Under the pieces are notes generated by a model. It saw nothing but the letters and a program-made list of their open reading frames with translations. It made no database searches and was not told the DNA's origin. This document shows, in pieces, positions 1-5,835 of a stretch of 6,250 nt of DNA. How positions within the stretch are numbered: the stretch's first letter is position 1; the number at the start of each line of letters is the position of its first letter. Both the position numbers and the translations under genes were made by a program. The stretch comes from Acholeplasmatales bacterium (GTDB lineage Bacteria; Bacillota_I; Bacilli_A; Izemoplasmatales; Hujiaoplasmataceae), in NCBI GenBank assembly GCA_003477305.1, contig DMTN01000003.1:1-6250 (forward strand), in the 5' to 3' direction.

Positions 1-117
1 TGGACCAGACGATCGATGATCGCCGTCGCTGTCATCTCCCGGAAAAACGTCAAAGCGTGTTATGTTCGGGAGTGTGTCAAAGCCGTGATCGGCTTGAAGG
101 AGGAATCAGAAAAATGA
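1..117 (+). CDS. Partial ORF, possible HicA toxin C-terminus
   Basis: One reading frame is open from the left edge to a TGA at 115-117, giving 38 residues that end in GLKEESEK. Its stop overlaps the hicB start as ATGA, the translational-coupling arrangement common in hicAB operons, where hicA usually lies upstream. A loose alignment to HicA C-termini is possible (pattern V-x-V ... VK-x4-R-x3-K-x3-GL against the HicA pattern LKPGTL-R-x3-K-QAGL), but identity is low. The catalytic histidine region, if there is one, lies outside the window. It could equally be the end of an unrelated gene or chance open frame. A second frame is also open here and runs into hicB (see hicB entry). Confidence 0.35.
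   Translation, partial: WTRRSMIAVAVISRKNVKACYVRECVKAVIGLKEESEK
96..104 (+). promoter_or_regulatory. Ribosome binding site of hicB
   Basis: GAAGGAGGA lies 9 bases before the ATG at 114. It decides that start over the in-frame GTG at 57, which has no comparable site. It also lies inside the upstream open frame, so translation of that frame would pass through it and end at the hicB start. Confidence 0.8.
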
Positions 118-587
118 AACAATGCGATTTTGCAATCAGGGGTTATCAGATCGAAACCAAGGAAGGTTTCGAATGGGTCATCGAATACCCGGAGTTGCCG
201 GGAGTGACCGGTGGCGGGGTTTCTTACGAAGAAGCGTTGAGGGAAGCGGAAGACAACAAACGGTTCTACTTCGACTACTTGCAAGAGAGCGGTCGATCGA
301 TCCCTGCTCCAAGCGAGGTCGCCGACCTCGGCGATCTCTCCGGTAAGATCACGCTCAGGCTTTCGAAGTCGCTGCATCAAAGCATCATCCTGCGAGCGCA
401 GGTCGAACGCGTCAGCATCAACGCGCTCATCAATGAAGTTTTAAGTACCTATCTCGCGGCGCGGGATGCCCAAAAGTTCGTCGAAGTCGTCCTCACCGGC
501 AACGCTACGCTAAAGCGAACCGATGCGGATCCCGCCTATGTCATTCAGGAGCGTCGCAAAACGGTTCGCAGGTCGTCCGGCCGATAG
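114..587 (+). CDS. hicB: HicB-family type II antitoxin
   Basis: Predicted 157-residue antitoxin. HicB proteins neutralise the HicA mRNA-cleaving toxin and repress their own operon. Residues 1-65 form the HicB N-terminal fold, with the typical string WVIEYPELPGVTGGG followed by S-YEEALREAEDN (aromatic entry, PELPG turn, then the helix that begins with the ALxxA pattern). Residues 77-118 (GKITLRLSKSLHQSI ... SINALINEVLSTYLA) look like a ribbon-helix-helix DNA-binding domain of the Arc/HicB C-terminal type. The basic tail (141-157) is not assigned. The frame is open further upstream to a GTG at 57, but the ATG at 114 is preferred because GAAGGAGGA at 96-104 is an excellent ribosome site at the right distance, and homology begins there. 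An intact hicA partner is not visible; it would have to lie left of the window. Followed by a strong terminator. Alternative: an orphan regulator of HicB type. Confidence 0.85.
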   Translation: MKQCDFAIRGYQIETKEGFEWVIEYPELPGVTGGGVSYEEALREAEDNKRFYFDYLQESGRSIPAPSEVADLGDLSGKITLRLSKSLHQSIILRAQVERVSINALINEVLSTYLAARDAQKFVEVVLTGNATLKRTDADPAYVIQERRKTVRRSSGR

Positions 588-618
588 GCGAGTTGCGTTG
601 CGGAATCCGGCCTATACC

Positions 619-656
619 AAAACGAAGTCGCGGAGCAATTTCCGCGACTTCGTTTT
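619..656. terminator. Bidirectional intrinsic terminator between hicB and the c-di-GMP gene
   Basis: A perfect 16-bp inverted repeat (619-634 and 641-656; arms AAAACGAAGTCGCGGA and its complement) flanks the 6-base loop GCAATT. The AAAA/TTTT ends of the arms give a T-run after the GC-rich stem on both strands (TTTTGCTTATT on plus, TTTTGG on minus). It sits between two convergent genes, 31 bases after the hicB stop and next to the stop of the minus-strand gene at 659, so it can end both transcripts. Confidence 0.9.
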
Positions 657-658
657 GC

Positions 659-2692
659 TTATTCGTTTTCGGTGGGCGTCGCATGATCGTTTGTGGCGTC
701 TTCCGGATGGCGCCGCTCGTATTCGTCGGCGAAGAGGGAGGCGATTTCGGGATCGAACTGGGTTCCGGCGCACCGCCGGATTTCCGCGAGCGCCTGTTCG
801 GCGGAGACCGACTTGCGGTACGGCCGGTCGGCGGTCATCGCTTCAAATGTGTCCGCGACGGCGATGATCCGGGCGCGCAAGGGAATCTGTTCGCCTTTCA
901 GGCCTTTCGGATAGCCCTTGCCGTCCCAGCGTTCATGATGGGCGAGGATGTCTTCGGCGATTTCGGCGTATTCGGTCGACGAGGAGAGGATGCGGAAGCC
1001 GATTTCCGGATGACGGCGGACCAACCCCCATTCGTCATAGGTGAGCGGTCCCTTCTTGTTCAGGACGCTTTCTTCGACGGCGATCTTCCCGATGTCGTGA
1101 AGGTTTCCGATCATCTTCAGGACGGAAGCCTGTTCCTTGCGCATCTTCAGCGCTTCGCCGATCAACTGGCAGTATTCGCCGACGCGGCGCGAATGCGTGT
1201 CTTCGCGCGGATTCTTGATCCGGAGCGTCTGGAGGATCGTTTTGATCGCTTCCCCGCGGTTCGAGGAGATTTCGAAGAGCTTATGGTCATACATCTCGAT
1301 TTCCGCGAGTTTGACCGAGTTCGCCAGGTCCGTTCCGTCATGGTTCGTGTCGATCCCGAAGGAAACGGAGACGTTGAGTCCGAACAGGACCGTCTGTTCC
1401 ATTTCGGCCTTGATCTCGTCGACGATATCTTCCGCCTGGGCGCGCGTCGTGTTCTGCATGAGGATGACGAACTCGTCGCCGCCGATCCGGTAGATGCGGT
1501 CTTCGGGACGGAAGCGGGCGCTGAACATCTCGGCGATCTTGAGGAGGAGCTGATCGCCGGCGGCGTGGCCGAAGGCGTCGTTGGTGATCTTGAGGCCGTT
1601 GATGTCGGCCATCACGACCGAGACCGGATAACGGTAATCGACGACCGGCCGCGCGAGTTCTTCGGCGTAGGCGCGGCGGTTGAACAGGCCGGTGAGCGTG
1701 TCGTGACGGGCGATATGGATGATTTGCTCATCCTTCCTGATCCGCTCGGTGACGTTTTGGCAGAACTGCGTGGCGCCGATCACGGTTCCATGTTCGTCCT
1801 TGATCGGGTTCCAGAGCGCTTCGAGCCAAAGCGCGCCGCCATGCAGCGACCGCTGGTTGGTGAACTGCGCGCCGGCGAGGGCGCGGTCGATGTCTTCTTT
1901 GAGCATCATCGCGGTGGGATTGTCGTGAAAGAAGTCGAGGACGTTTTCGCCGATCTGCGGCGCGGTTCCGTAATCCTTTTCGACTTGGTCGCGGTATTCC
2001 GAATTGAAGATCAGAAAGCGATACTTGGTATCGACCGCCATCGCGGTCATGCCTTTCGGCGATTCGATCACGGCGCGGAGCAGGATCCGGTCATTCAGGA
2101 TGATCTCGCCTTGTTCGAGTCGTTCCTTCTGATTATGCAGCGCGAGGGCGAGGATTCCGGTGACGATCGGATAGAACACCAGGAAAGGCAGCGCGATCGT
2201 CTTGATCACGGTGAAGGCGGTCGGCCACGGGATCGCCAGCTGGACGGTGACGACGAAGATGTGGGTGACGAGTCCGAAGAGCACGAACTCCGGAAAATAG
2301 CGGATGTTTTTGCATGTCCCGCGGAACCTCTGCCAAAGCAGGCCGACGCCGATCGAAACGAACACGGTCAGGATGCCGGCGTAGACGCCGGGTCCGCCGA
2401 GGAGGGCGCGGTAGATGATCGCGGCGAGACCGGCGATAAACGACGGAATCGGTCCGAAGAAGGCGGCGGTGATCGAAAGCAGCACGCTTCGCGCATCGAA
2501 GATCAATCCGGTGGAAAGTTCCCATGGATTCATCATCACGAACACGGCCGCGCTGCCGATCAGAAGCCCGGTCACGATTTCCCGGACGAGCCGGCGTTTC
2601 TCGGTGATGCGGATATCCATGATCCCGTAGATGAAGACGAGCGCAAACAACAAAATCGCGTTTTTAAGCAGCCATTCCAGCATGACCCACAT
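659..2692 (-). CDS. Membrane GGDEF / HD-GYP c-di-GMP enzyme with LytS-type 5TM sensor and PAS domain
   Basis: A 677-residue membrane signalling protein predicted both to make and to break cyclic di-GMP. The N-terminus (about 8-187) holds hydrophobic segments of the LytS-YhcK 5TM receptor type, including the signature GLIFDARSVLLS (62-73) and FFGPIPSFIAGLAAIIYRALLGG. A PAS domain follows (about 199-320; DTKYRFLIFNSEYR ... VIGATQFCQNVTER). The GGDEF domain (about 325-475) has the metal-binding D363, the active-site GGDEF at 404-408, and the inhibitory RxxD site (RPED, 395-398) exactly five residues before it. The HD-GYP domain (about 480-650) has LHDIGK with the HD pair at 532-533 and HHERWDGKGYP at 585-595, matching the family signature. 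Both catalytic domains therefore look competent. A GTG at 2701 would add three residues, but AAAGGGGG at 2701-2708 overlaps that codon and lies 8 bases before the ATG at 2692, so the ATG is chosen. It is transcribed alone from the promoter at 2730. The ligand of the 5TM domain cannot be inferred. Confidence 0.93.
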   Translation of the reverse strand: MWVMLEWLLKNAILLFALVFIYGIMDIRITEKRRLVREIVTGLLIGSAAVFVMMNPWELSTGLIFDARSVLLSITAAFFGPIPSFIAGLAAIIYRALLGGPGVYAGILTVFVSIGVGLLWQRFRGTCKNIRYFPEFVLFGLVTHIFVVTVQLAIPWPTAFTVIKTIALPFLVFYPIVTGILALALHNQKERLEQGEIILNDRILLRAVIESPKGMTAMAVDTKYRFLIFNSEYRDQVEKDYGTAPQIGENVLDFFHDNPTAMMLKEDIDRALAGAQFTNQRSLHGGALWLEALWNPIKDEHGTVIGATQFCQNVTERIRKDEQIIHIARHDTLTGLFNRRAYAEELARPVVDYRYPVSVVMADINGLKITNDAFGHAAGDQLLLKIAEMFSARFRPEDRIYRIGGDEFVILMQNTTRAQAEDIVDEIKAEMEQTVLFGLNVSVSFGIDTNHDGTDLANSVKLAEIEMYDHKLFEISSNRGEAIKTILQTLRIKNPREDTHSRRVGEYCQLIGEALKMRKEQASVLKMIGNLHDIGKIAVEESVLNKKGPLTYDEWGLVRRHPEIGFRILSSSTEYAEIAEDILAHHERWDGKGYPKGLKGEQIPLRARIIAVADTFEAMTADRPYRKSVSAEQALAEIRRCAGTQFDPEIASLFADEYERRHPEDATNDHATPTENE

Positions 2693-2700
2693 ATCCGGCA

Positions 2701-2708
2701 CCCCCTTT
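2701..2708 (-). promoter_or_regulatory. Ribosome binding site deciding the start of the GGDEF/HD-GYP gene
   Basis: AAAGGGGG on the minus strand is 8 bases upstream of the ATG at 2692. It runs into the alternative GTG codon at 2699-2701, which makes that earlier start unlikely. Confidence 0.65.
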
Positions 2709-2729
2709 CAAACATCATTGATTTAATCT

Positions 2730-2738
2730 ATTATATCA
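2730..2738 (-). promoter_or_regulatory. Extended -10 promoter of the GGDEF/HD-GYP gene
   Basis: The minus strand reads TGATATAAT, a perfect TATAAT (2730-2735) with the TGn extension. No good -35 is seen at 16-18 bp; the spacer is occupied by the T-run and stem of the upstream operon's terminator. Transcription would begin near 2723, giving a leader of about 30 bases. Confidence 0.65.
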
Positions 2739-2798
2739 AAAAAAGCGCGAATGCGATACCATCTGACGTGATAACATCAGATCGCAAGTCGCATTCGC
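2738..2798 (-). terminator. Large terminator of the glucokinase-hydrolase operon
   Basis: Just after the hydrolase stop (2803), the minus strand forms a perfect 10-bp outer stem (GCGAATGCGA at 2798-2789 pairing with TCGCATTCGC at 2756-2747). Inside it is an 8-bp inner stem (2782-2775 with 2768-2761, one U-G pair) closed by a 6-base loop. A GC step and then seven Ts (2744-2738) follow. This is a classic rho-independent terminator with an internal loop. On the plus strand no T-run follows, so it acts in one direction. Confidence 0.88.
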
Positions 2799-2802
2799 CG
2801 CT

Positions 2803-3441
2803 TCAGATCCGCTTCAAGATCGCCTGGACCTGGTGGTTGGTCTTCCGCTCTTCGCCGATCGTCGTCTTGGACTCATGTCCGGGCTGGACGACGACGCCGT
2901 CGGAAAGACCCTTGAAGAGCTTTTTGATGGAGTCCGTCAACTGGCGGGCGGAACCGCCCGCAAGGTCCGTGCGTCCGAGATCGCCCTGGAACAGCGTATC
3001 CCCGGCGAACAGTTCGTTTTCATAAAGGTAACAGACGCCGCCCGGCGTATGCCCGGGGGTATGGATGACCTTGATCGCAGTCGTCCCGAACGGAATCGTC
3101 ATCCCGTCGGTGACCGGGATCATGGGTTGACCGGCGCGCAGCCGGAATGATCCGTGGAAATACGTCGAGCCGTTCAATGCGTCATCCGTCAAAAACGGTA
3201 CGTCGAGCGGATGCACGTAAAGCGGAAACTCGAGCGTCTTCTGAAGCAACCTTAGGTCGCGGATATGGTCATAATGGGCGTGGGTGAGGAGCACCATCGC
3301 GAGATGATATCCTTTTTCCGCGAGGTAGGCGAGGATCGCCTCGCCGTTGAAGCCGGGGTCGATGACGGCGACCTCGTTTTTCGCGCGGATCAGGTAGCAG
3401 TTTTGGCCGAACGACGCATCGGTGAAGACGACGGGGGTCAT
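2803..3441 (-). CDS. Metallo-beta-lactamase-fold hydrolase, YqgX / glyoxalase II-like
   Basis: A 212-residue cytoplasmic zinc hydrolase. The metal ligands are visible: HAHYDH at 54-59 (HxHxDH), H131 in TPGHTPGG, D148 in FAGDTLF, and H189 in QPGHESKT. The stretch DTLFQGDLGRTDLAGG is typical of the small YqgX-type branch of the glyoxalase II-like group (known biology: these hydrolyse thioesters such as hydroxyacylglutathione or related thiol adducts, with the true substrate often unknown). The C-terminal extension of classical glyoxalase II that binds glutathione is absent, as expected for about 210-residue members. Its ATG at 3441 overlaps the stop of the glucokinase gene as ATGA, so the two are translationally coupled. 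Pairing of glucokinase with a possible methylglyoxal-type detoxification enzyme makes metabolic sense (inference). Confidence 0.9.
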   Translation of the reverse strand: MTPVVFTDASFGQNCYLIRAKNEVAVIDPGFNGEAILAYLAEKGYHLAMVLLTHAHYDHIRDLRLLQKTLEFPLYVHPLDVPFLTDDALNGSTYFHGSFRLRAGQPMIPVTDGMTIPFGTTAIKVIHTPGHTPGGVCYLYENELFAGDTLFQGDLGRTDLAGGSARQLTDSIKKLFKGLSDGVVVQPGHESKTTIGEERKTNHQVQAILKRI

Positions 3442-4364
3442 CGGACGAGATACGCGGCGCCGAACATGCCGGCGTCGTTTCCCAGCGTCGCGCCGAGAAT
3501 CGGCGTGTCTTTGGCGAAGGGGCTTGAGTATTCCTGCGCTTTGGCCGCGACCTTGTCAAGGAAGAACGGCCCGGCGTGCGACACGCCGCCGCCGATCAAT
3601 ACGACTTCGGGATTGAGCGAGAGCAGCACGCCGGCGATCGCGCGACCGAGATAATCGGCCGCATCATCGACCGCCGCAAGCGCGATCACATCCCCCGCCT
3701 TGGCGAGATCGAGGACCCGCTTCGCGGAAAAATCGGTCATCGACCGCAGCGGCGAAGCGACAGAAGACGACTGCAGATGGATCCTCGCGAGGTTCACGAT
3801 CCCGGTTGCGGAAGAAACCGTTTCAAGACAGCCGTGCTTCCCGCATTTGCACAGGATCTTGTGGGTGAAGTCGATCACGAGATGGCCGAGTTCGCCGGCC
3901 GCGCCGTTTTTTCCGTCGACCAGTTTCCCGTCGACGACCACCCCGCCGCCGACGCCGGTGCCGAGGGTGAACATGACGACGTTCTTCTTTCCGACGGCGG
4001 CGCCGCGGAAGACTTCGCCGGTGGCGGCGACGTTGGCGTCGTTGGAGGCGCGGACCAGAACATCCTCATAGGTCATGAACTGACGGAAGGTGGCCGGCAC
4101 GTCGACGATGCCCCAGCCGAGGTTCACGCAGGTCAGCGCGACATTGTCCGTGACCGGTCCGGGCACGCCGAACCCGACACCCTTGACCTCATCCCAGGAA
4201 ACCCGGGCCGAGACGGCCTCATAGATGTCTTTCAGGATCCGCGATCCATGGTCCGACCGGTCGGTCGGGATGTCCCATTTCTCGAGGAGTTCGCCGAACA
4301 GGTCGAACTTGCCGATCTTGATCGCGGTGCCGCCGATGTCGACGCCGAGCAGATATTGTTTCAT
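3438..4364 (-). CDS. glcK: ROK-family glucokinase
   Basis: A 308-residue sugar kinase of the ROK family, predicted to phosphorylate glucose to glucose 6-phosphate with ATP in the cytoplasm. Visible motifs: phosphate loop DIGGTAIKIG (9-18), catalytic aspartate D109 in ASNDAN, the phosphate/ATP-binding GTGVGGG (135-141), the sugar-binding GELGH (157-161), and the zinc site made by H161 with CKCGKHGC (C172, C174, C179). The C-terminal IGGGVS completes the ATP-binding half. Length is normal for Gram-positive glucokinases. There is no N-terminal DNA-binding domain, so it is an enzyme and not a ROK repressor. The ATG at 4364 has GGAGG (4371-4375) 6 bases upstream. First gene of a two-gene operon with the hydrolase. 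Another hexose (e.g. mannose or fructose) cannot be excluded as substrate. Confidence 0.93.
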   Translation of the reverse strand: MKQYLLGVDIGGTAIKIGKFDLFGELLEKWDIPTDRSDHGSRILKDIYEAVSARVSWDEVKGVGFGVPGPVTDNVALTCVNLGWGIVDVPATFRQFMTYEDVLVRASNDANVAATGEVFRGAAVGKKNVVMFTLGTGVGGGVVVDGKLVDGKNGAAGELGHLVIDFTHKILCKCGKHGCLETVSSATGIVNLARIHLQSSSVASPLRSMTDFSAKRVLDLAKAGDVIALAAVDDAADYLGRAIAGVLLSLNPEVVLIGGGVSHAGPFFLDKVAAKAQEYSSPFAKDTPILGATLGNDAGMFGAAYLVR

Positions 4365-4472
4365 GGGGTGCCTCCGTGATATCAGTTCCCGACGGCTGTA
4401 ATCGACCGCGGTTCATGGTTTGGATGAATGACGCTGTGATCAGATGCGGTGTGGCATTGCTTTACGCGGACC

Positions 4473-4481
4473 ATTATAGCA
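4473..4481 (-). promoter_or_regulatory. Extended -10 promoter of the glucokinase operon
   Basis: The minus strand reads TGCTATAAT (perfect TATAAT at 4473-4478 with TGn). The -35 is poor (TTCCTT at 17 bp). Predicted start near 4466, leaving a leader of about 100 bases before the glucokinase ATG. I see no known riboswitch or clear attenuator in that leader, only an 8-bp palindrome ACCGCGGT at about 4406-4413. Confidence 0.6.
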
Positions 4482-4555
4482 CGATTGCGGGCGGAAAGGA
4501 AGAACGGGAAGGACACAATCCGGCGGCGAGAAAAGGCGGGCAGGACATCGAAGAA

Positions 4556-4596
4556 ATGGCCATCGCACCTCAAACGTTCGAGAGCGCGATGGCCAT
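4556..4596 (-). terminator. Strong hairpin after the SecB-like gene, possible terminator of the TAC operon
   Basis: A perfect 11-bp inverted repeat (ATGGCCATCGC at 4556-4566 and its complement at 4586-4596). The 19-base interior contains a further short stem (CTCGA/TTGAG with one G-U pair, loop ACGT, minus strand). It lies 34 bases past the chaperone stop codon. The tail on the minus strand is only TTTCTTC (the first T also pairs in the stem), so termination may be partial, or the hairpin may protect the mRNA end. There is no T-run on the plus strand. Confidence 0.5.
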
Positions 4597-4629
4597 GCAT
4601 CCGATTCCCTGCGGAACCGGCGTTTTTGA

Positions 4630-5025
4630 TTAATTGCGATCCTCCGGGAAAAGCCGAGATGCATCAATCACGGGAAGCACCAGCGGCGTTTTCAGAGCGG
4701 TCGTCATGATGTTGGTGACCAGCGATCGAAGATACGGATAGAGGATGTGAACCGCTTGAAGCTTCATGAATTTCATGACTTCTTCTTCGGTTTCGATCTC
4801 ATTGAATTCGAAAACGCCTTTGATGATCGCATGCAGATAGAACGGGCCGCTATCGGGCGATTTGTTGCCAAAAATGATGCTGATCGAGGTATGATATTTC
4901 GCGTTCTCGATTTTTTCGATGTTCCGCGAAAGACTAGGAGACAGCTTATACTGATTACTTGGATGATGATGATCCGTGAATTCCATATGATCGACGAAAA
5001 TGGCAACGTTTTTCAAGCTAAACAT
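4630..5025 (-). CDS. SecB-like chaperone of a toxin-antitoxin-chaperone (TAC) module
   Basis: A 131-residue protein recognised as SecB-like by pattern. The stretch HILYPYLRSLVTNIMTTALK (93-112) followed by TPLVLPVIDASRLF aligns with the E. coli SecB region ILFPYAREC...FPQLNLAPVNFDALF. The start LKNVAIFVDHMEF matches the SecB opening strand (IQRIYTKDISFE). Middle strands (KYHTSISIIFG, PFYLHAIIKGVFEFNEIETEEEV) fit the SecB beta-sheet. Canonical SecB is a cytosolic tetramer that holds unfolded preproteins; most Firmicutes lack it, and solitary SecB-like genes beside higBA control the antitoxin instead (known family biology). The ATG at 5025 lies within the antitoxin gene (13-base overlap) and has GAGGG 6 bases upstream, so it is coupled to the antitoxin. 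The protein is shorter than E. coli SecB (155 residues), mainly lacking its acidic C-terminal tail, the SecA contact. Predicted role (inference): bind the antitoxin tail and let it fold. Confidence 0.82.
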   Translation of the reverse strand: MFSLKNVAIFVDHMEFTDHHHPSNQYKLSPSLSRNIEKIENAKYHTSISIIFGNKSPDSGPFYLHAIIKGVFEFNEIETEEEVMKFMKLQAVHILYPYLRSLVTNIMTTALKTPLVLPVIDASRLFPEDRN

Positions 5026-5426
5026 GCCGATCCCTCACCCTCTTCGAGCGTCGGACCGCACGGACCTTCGACACGAAAGTTCGAGACACCCAGCATAGAA
5101 CTCGGTTGATTATCGTATACCACGACGAGTTTCGTGCGTTCCTGACCGTCATCCAGGCGAATGACGAGATTCAAGCGAAATGCCATTTTCGCCAAAGTAT
5201 CGATGCGGGGCATGACTTGAAGCCGTTCAATCCGGGCGATGCCGGATTGCTTCATGCCACACATTTCTGCGAGTTTCTGCTGCGAGAGTCCTTGATTCAC
5301 GCGCTCATCAATCAGCCGCATGATGATGTCTGTCACCATCTCGGACATCGATACGACTTGATTCGCATCGTCACTCGAAGACTTCAATTCATTCAGAAGC
5401 CGTTCATGGGTCAAGTAGTTCGGCAT
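5013..5426 (-). CDS. XRE/HigA-type antitoxin with C-terminal chaperone-dependence tail
   Basis: A 137-residue antitoxin. Residues about 44-95 (QGLSQQKLAEMCGMKQSGIARIER ... TLAKMAFRLNLVIRLD) form a typical Xre/Cro helix-turn-helix, as in HigA proteins that bind the HigB toxin and repress their promoter. The N-terminal 40 residues (YLTHERLLNELKSS ... VSMSEMVTDIIMRLIDERV) are helical and likely make toxin contacts. After the HTH there is an extra tail of about 40 residues (97-137; LVVVYDN, SNFRVEGPCGPTL, then an acidic end). Ordinary HigA proteins end near here; such an extension resembles the chaperone addiction domain of TAC antitoxins (inference). The frame is open upstream to 5534, but that overlaps the toxin. 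The ATG at 5426 has GAGGAGCG 8 or so bases before it and lies one base after the toxin stop. Confidence 0.85.
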   Translation of the reverse strand: MPNYLTHERLLNELKSSSDDANQVVSMSEMVTDIIMRLIDERVNQGLSQQKLAEMCGMKQSGIARIERLQVMPRIDTLAKMAFRLNLVIRLDDGQERTKLVVVYDNQPSSMLGVSNFRVEGPCGPTLEEGEGSACLA

Positions 5427-5427
5427 T

Positions 5428-5784
5428 TTATTTTCGCTCCTCAAATTCCTTTTGACGATCTTTCGCAATCGCGACTTCCCTTGGTGGTGCCTGTTCCGTG
5501 TCTTTTTCATAAGCATGAAGGATGACAAAAGCACGATATCGATTTGAATAATAGAAGAAGATTCGAATGTACCCCGGCTTCAATTCCCATAACCCCTCGC
5601 CAAATGGTTTGATTGCTTTGGATTGGAATTGGTTGATGTCGAATCCGTAACGTTTCAGTTGTTTGATGAATAGATCCGACTTCAGATACTGACTTTCTTT
5701 ATGTTCGACATTGATGAGGTCATCCAGAAAGTTTTGAACGGGGCAAGCGCCCGATTTCGTTTCATAGAAGATGAGCGTTGGCAT
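5428..5784 (-). CDS. RelE/HigB-type toxin, phage Gp49-like family
   Basis: A 118-residue predicted toxin. RelE/HigB toxins of the Gp49-like group cleave mRNA on the ribosome and stop growth. Family features visible: opening PTLIFYETKSGACPVQNFLDDL (strand then helix), a long helical middle, KPFGEGLWELKPG (60-71; the KxLxxGLWELR-like signature), YIRIFFYYSNRYRAFVILHAYEKD (the RxFYxxxxxxxVLLHxFxKK-like core), and C-terminal REVAIAKDRQKEFEER. Basic and aromatic residues expected at the active site (R74, F76-Y79, H90, K94) are present, so it is probably active. First gene of the operon; AAAGGAG (5796-5802) lies 11 bases before the ATG at 5784. A competing ATG at 5794 is only one base from the ribosome site and opens a ten-codon frame. 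No frameshift is seen. Confidence 0.9.
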   Translation of the reverse strand: MPTLIFYETKSGACPVQNFLDDLINVEHKESQYLKSDLFIKQLKRYGFDINQFQSKAIKPFGEGLWELKPGYIRIFFYYSNRYRAFVILHAYEKDTEQAPPREVAIAKDRQKEFEERK

Positions 5785-5805
5785 TCAGGCGCATTCTCCT
5801 TTCGT

Positions 5806-5814
5806 ATTATATCA
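5806..5814 (-). promoter_or_regulatory. Proximal extended -10 of the TAC operon, overlapping an operator
   Basis: The minus strand reads TGATATAAT (TATAAT at 5806-5811). No good -35 at 16-18 bp. Transcription would start near 5799-5800, inside the AAAGGAG ribosome site at 5796-5802, so a transcript from here would have almost no leader and a damaged ribosome site. Confidence 0.5.
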
Positions 5815-5824
5815 CATTTGATAT
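5809..5824. promoter_or_regulatory. Proximal palindromic operator of the TAC operon
   Basis: ATATCA-CATT-TGATAT, a perfect inverted repeat of 6-bp arms with a 4-base spacer. It covers half of the proximal -10 element. Its position before the toxin gene and the HTH antitoxin in the operon suggest it is the autoregulatory operator (inference). Confidence 0.7.
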
Positions 5825-5835
5825 CGTTATCTACA

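Noticed and set aside
593..3025. 810-codon open frame on the plus strand, opposite the c-di-GMP gene
   Set aside because: It is the antisense of a gene with clear GGDEF and HD-GYP motifs. Its translation is a low-complexity run of D, R, G, E, F and V with no family pattern, as expected from complementing GC-rich codons.
3576..4379. 267-codon plus-strand frame opposite the glucokinase gene
   Set aside because: Antisense shadow; the minus strand has a full set of ROK motifs, ribosome site and promoter.
4365..4466. Possible riboswitch in the roughly 100-base glucokinase leader
   Set aside because: No conserved riboswitch core or terminator/antiterminator pair could be recognised by eye.
4382..4667. 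Small minus-strand frames of 72 and 75 codons between the chaperone and glucokinase genes, and the overlapping plus-strand frames
   Set aside because: They cross the hairpin at 4556-4596 and the glucokinase promoter, lack ribosome sites and show no domain pattern.
5106..5525. 139-codon plus-strand frame opposite the antitoxin
   Set aside because: No ribosome site or recognisable domain; the minus strand holds a clear HTH antitoxin in a compact operon.
5427..5534. Longer N-terminus of the antitoxin
   Set aside because: The extra 36 codons lie wholly inside the toxin gene, while the ATG at 5426 has a good ribosome site immediately upstream and fits the usual antitoxin start.
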